Shown: in pieces, positions 5,186 through 5,343 of the stretch
Position numbering within the stretch: position 1 is the first letter of the stretch
Layout of the letters: every line of letters begins with the position of its first letter
Assembly: GCA_030040495.1 (NCBI GenBank)
Contig: JASHTP010000033.1
Span: 1-5,343 of the forward strand
DNA length: 5,343 nt
From: Alphaproteobacteria bacterium
GTDB taxonomy: Bacteria > Pseudomonadota > Alphaproteobacteria > ATCC43930 > CGMCC-115725
Reading direction: 5' to 3'
Translations under genes and position numbers: made by a program
The notes under the pieces: model-generated
Seen by the model: the letters and a program-made list of their open reading frames with translations, nothing else
The model's database searches: none
Told to the model about the DNA's origin: nothing

Positions 5186-5215
5186 TTGCACCGCTTCGGG
5201 AGCGGCTGCTAGACT
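5186..5215 (+). promoter_or_regulatory. candidate promoter with extended -10 upstream of the last partial frame
   Basis: TTGCAC (5186-5191) and TAGACT (5210-5215) are 18 bp apart, and TGC directly before the second box makes an extended -10. The TTGnnn...CTAGACT style is familiar in alphaproteobacteria. The spacer contains a dyad (5188-5209), which could be an operator or part of an upstream terminator. Confidence 0.4.
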
Positions 5216-5246
5216 CGGCCGAACCTTAGGTCGCGTGCCCTAGATC

Positions 5247-5343
5247 ATGCCCTTCTCCGCGGCGGCCGGCATCGGTCCGCCCCTGGCCGTTCCCCGGTCC
5301 GCCGGTCTTGCGGCCGCCCTTCCGGCGCGCGGACCGCATCGGC
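5247..5343 (+). CDS. possible start of a gene cut by the window end, unrecognised
   Basis: From ATG 5247 a frame stays open to the edge (32 codons), starting MPFSAAAGIGPPLAVPRSAG. It lies about 25-30 nt after the predicted start of the candidate promoter. The wobble bias is moderate and the composition is Ala/Pro/Gly-rich, so it could be a disordered N-terminus or simply chance. No clear ribosome site is present and no family is recognisable from so short a piece. Confidence 0.25.
   Translation, partial: MPFSAAAGIGPPLAVPRSAGLAAALPARGPHR

Overview
The window looks like chromosomal DNA from a high-GC alphaproteobacterium, probably Rhodospirillales-like. The grounds are strong G/C wobble preference, a PhaR-type polyhydroxyalkanoate (PHA) regulator next to a short PhaC-like synthase, a short XRE regulator of a style common in alphaproteobacteria, and a long intergenic palindrome of a kind I recall from that class. 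The assignment rests on protein style only. I see no tRNA, rRNA, CRISPR array, transposase or phage gene.

Left part (1-1464), a PHA module. A PhaC-like alpha/beta-hydrolase polymerase runs leftward off the window edge. Just upstream of it, and overlapping it out of frame by 179 nt, is a 113-residue Ala-rich, basic-tailed protein. Divergently to the right lies phaR, the PHA-responsive repressor. The 144 bp between the small gene and phaR hold an imperfect 12-bp dyad, a plausible operator. The likely logic is that PhaR senses polymer or granules and controls synthesis genes, possibly including its own divergent neighbour and itself.

Middle (1465-4296). phaR converges on a leftward gene for a PAS-GGDEF-EAL protein. 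The convergent gap holds a long imperfect palindrome (1514-1612) whose right arm carries an extra mini-hairpin. The GGDEF domain is degraded at several active-site positions while the EAL domain keeps its catalytic set, so the protein is best read as a PAS-regulated c-di-GMP phosphodiesterase. Upstream of it, also leftward, is a soluble alpha/beta hydrolase that resembles the RutD/enol-lactonase group. It has a good candidate promoter and a stop codon set in the loop of a small hairpin.

Right part (4297-5343). A 464-bp gap without a convincing gene separates the hydrolase from a rightward XRE-family regulator and holds two clean inverted repeats. Beyond the regulator are a 7-bp-stem hairpin, a candidate promoter whose spacer is itself a dyad, and the possible start of another gene cut by the window end.

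Overall this is mostly ordinary chromosomal housekeeping and regulatory sequence. I did not find a convincing new multi-gene system. The items most worth a second look are the overlapping PHA genes, the phaR operator-like dyad, the embedded-hairpin repeat and the degraded GGDEF domain.
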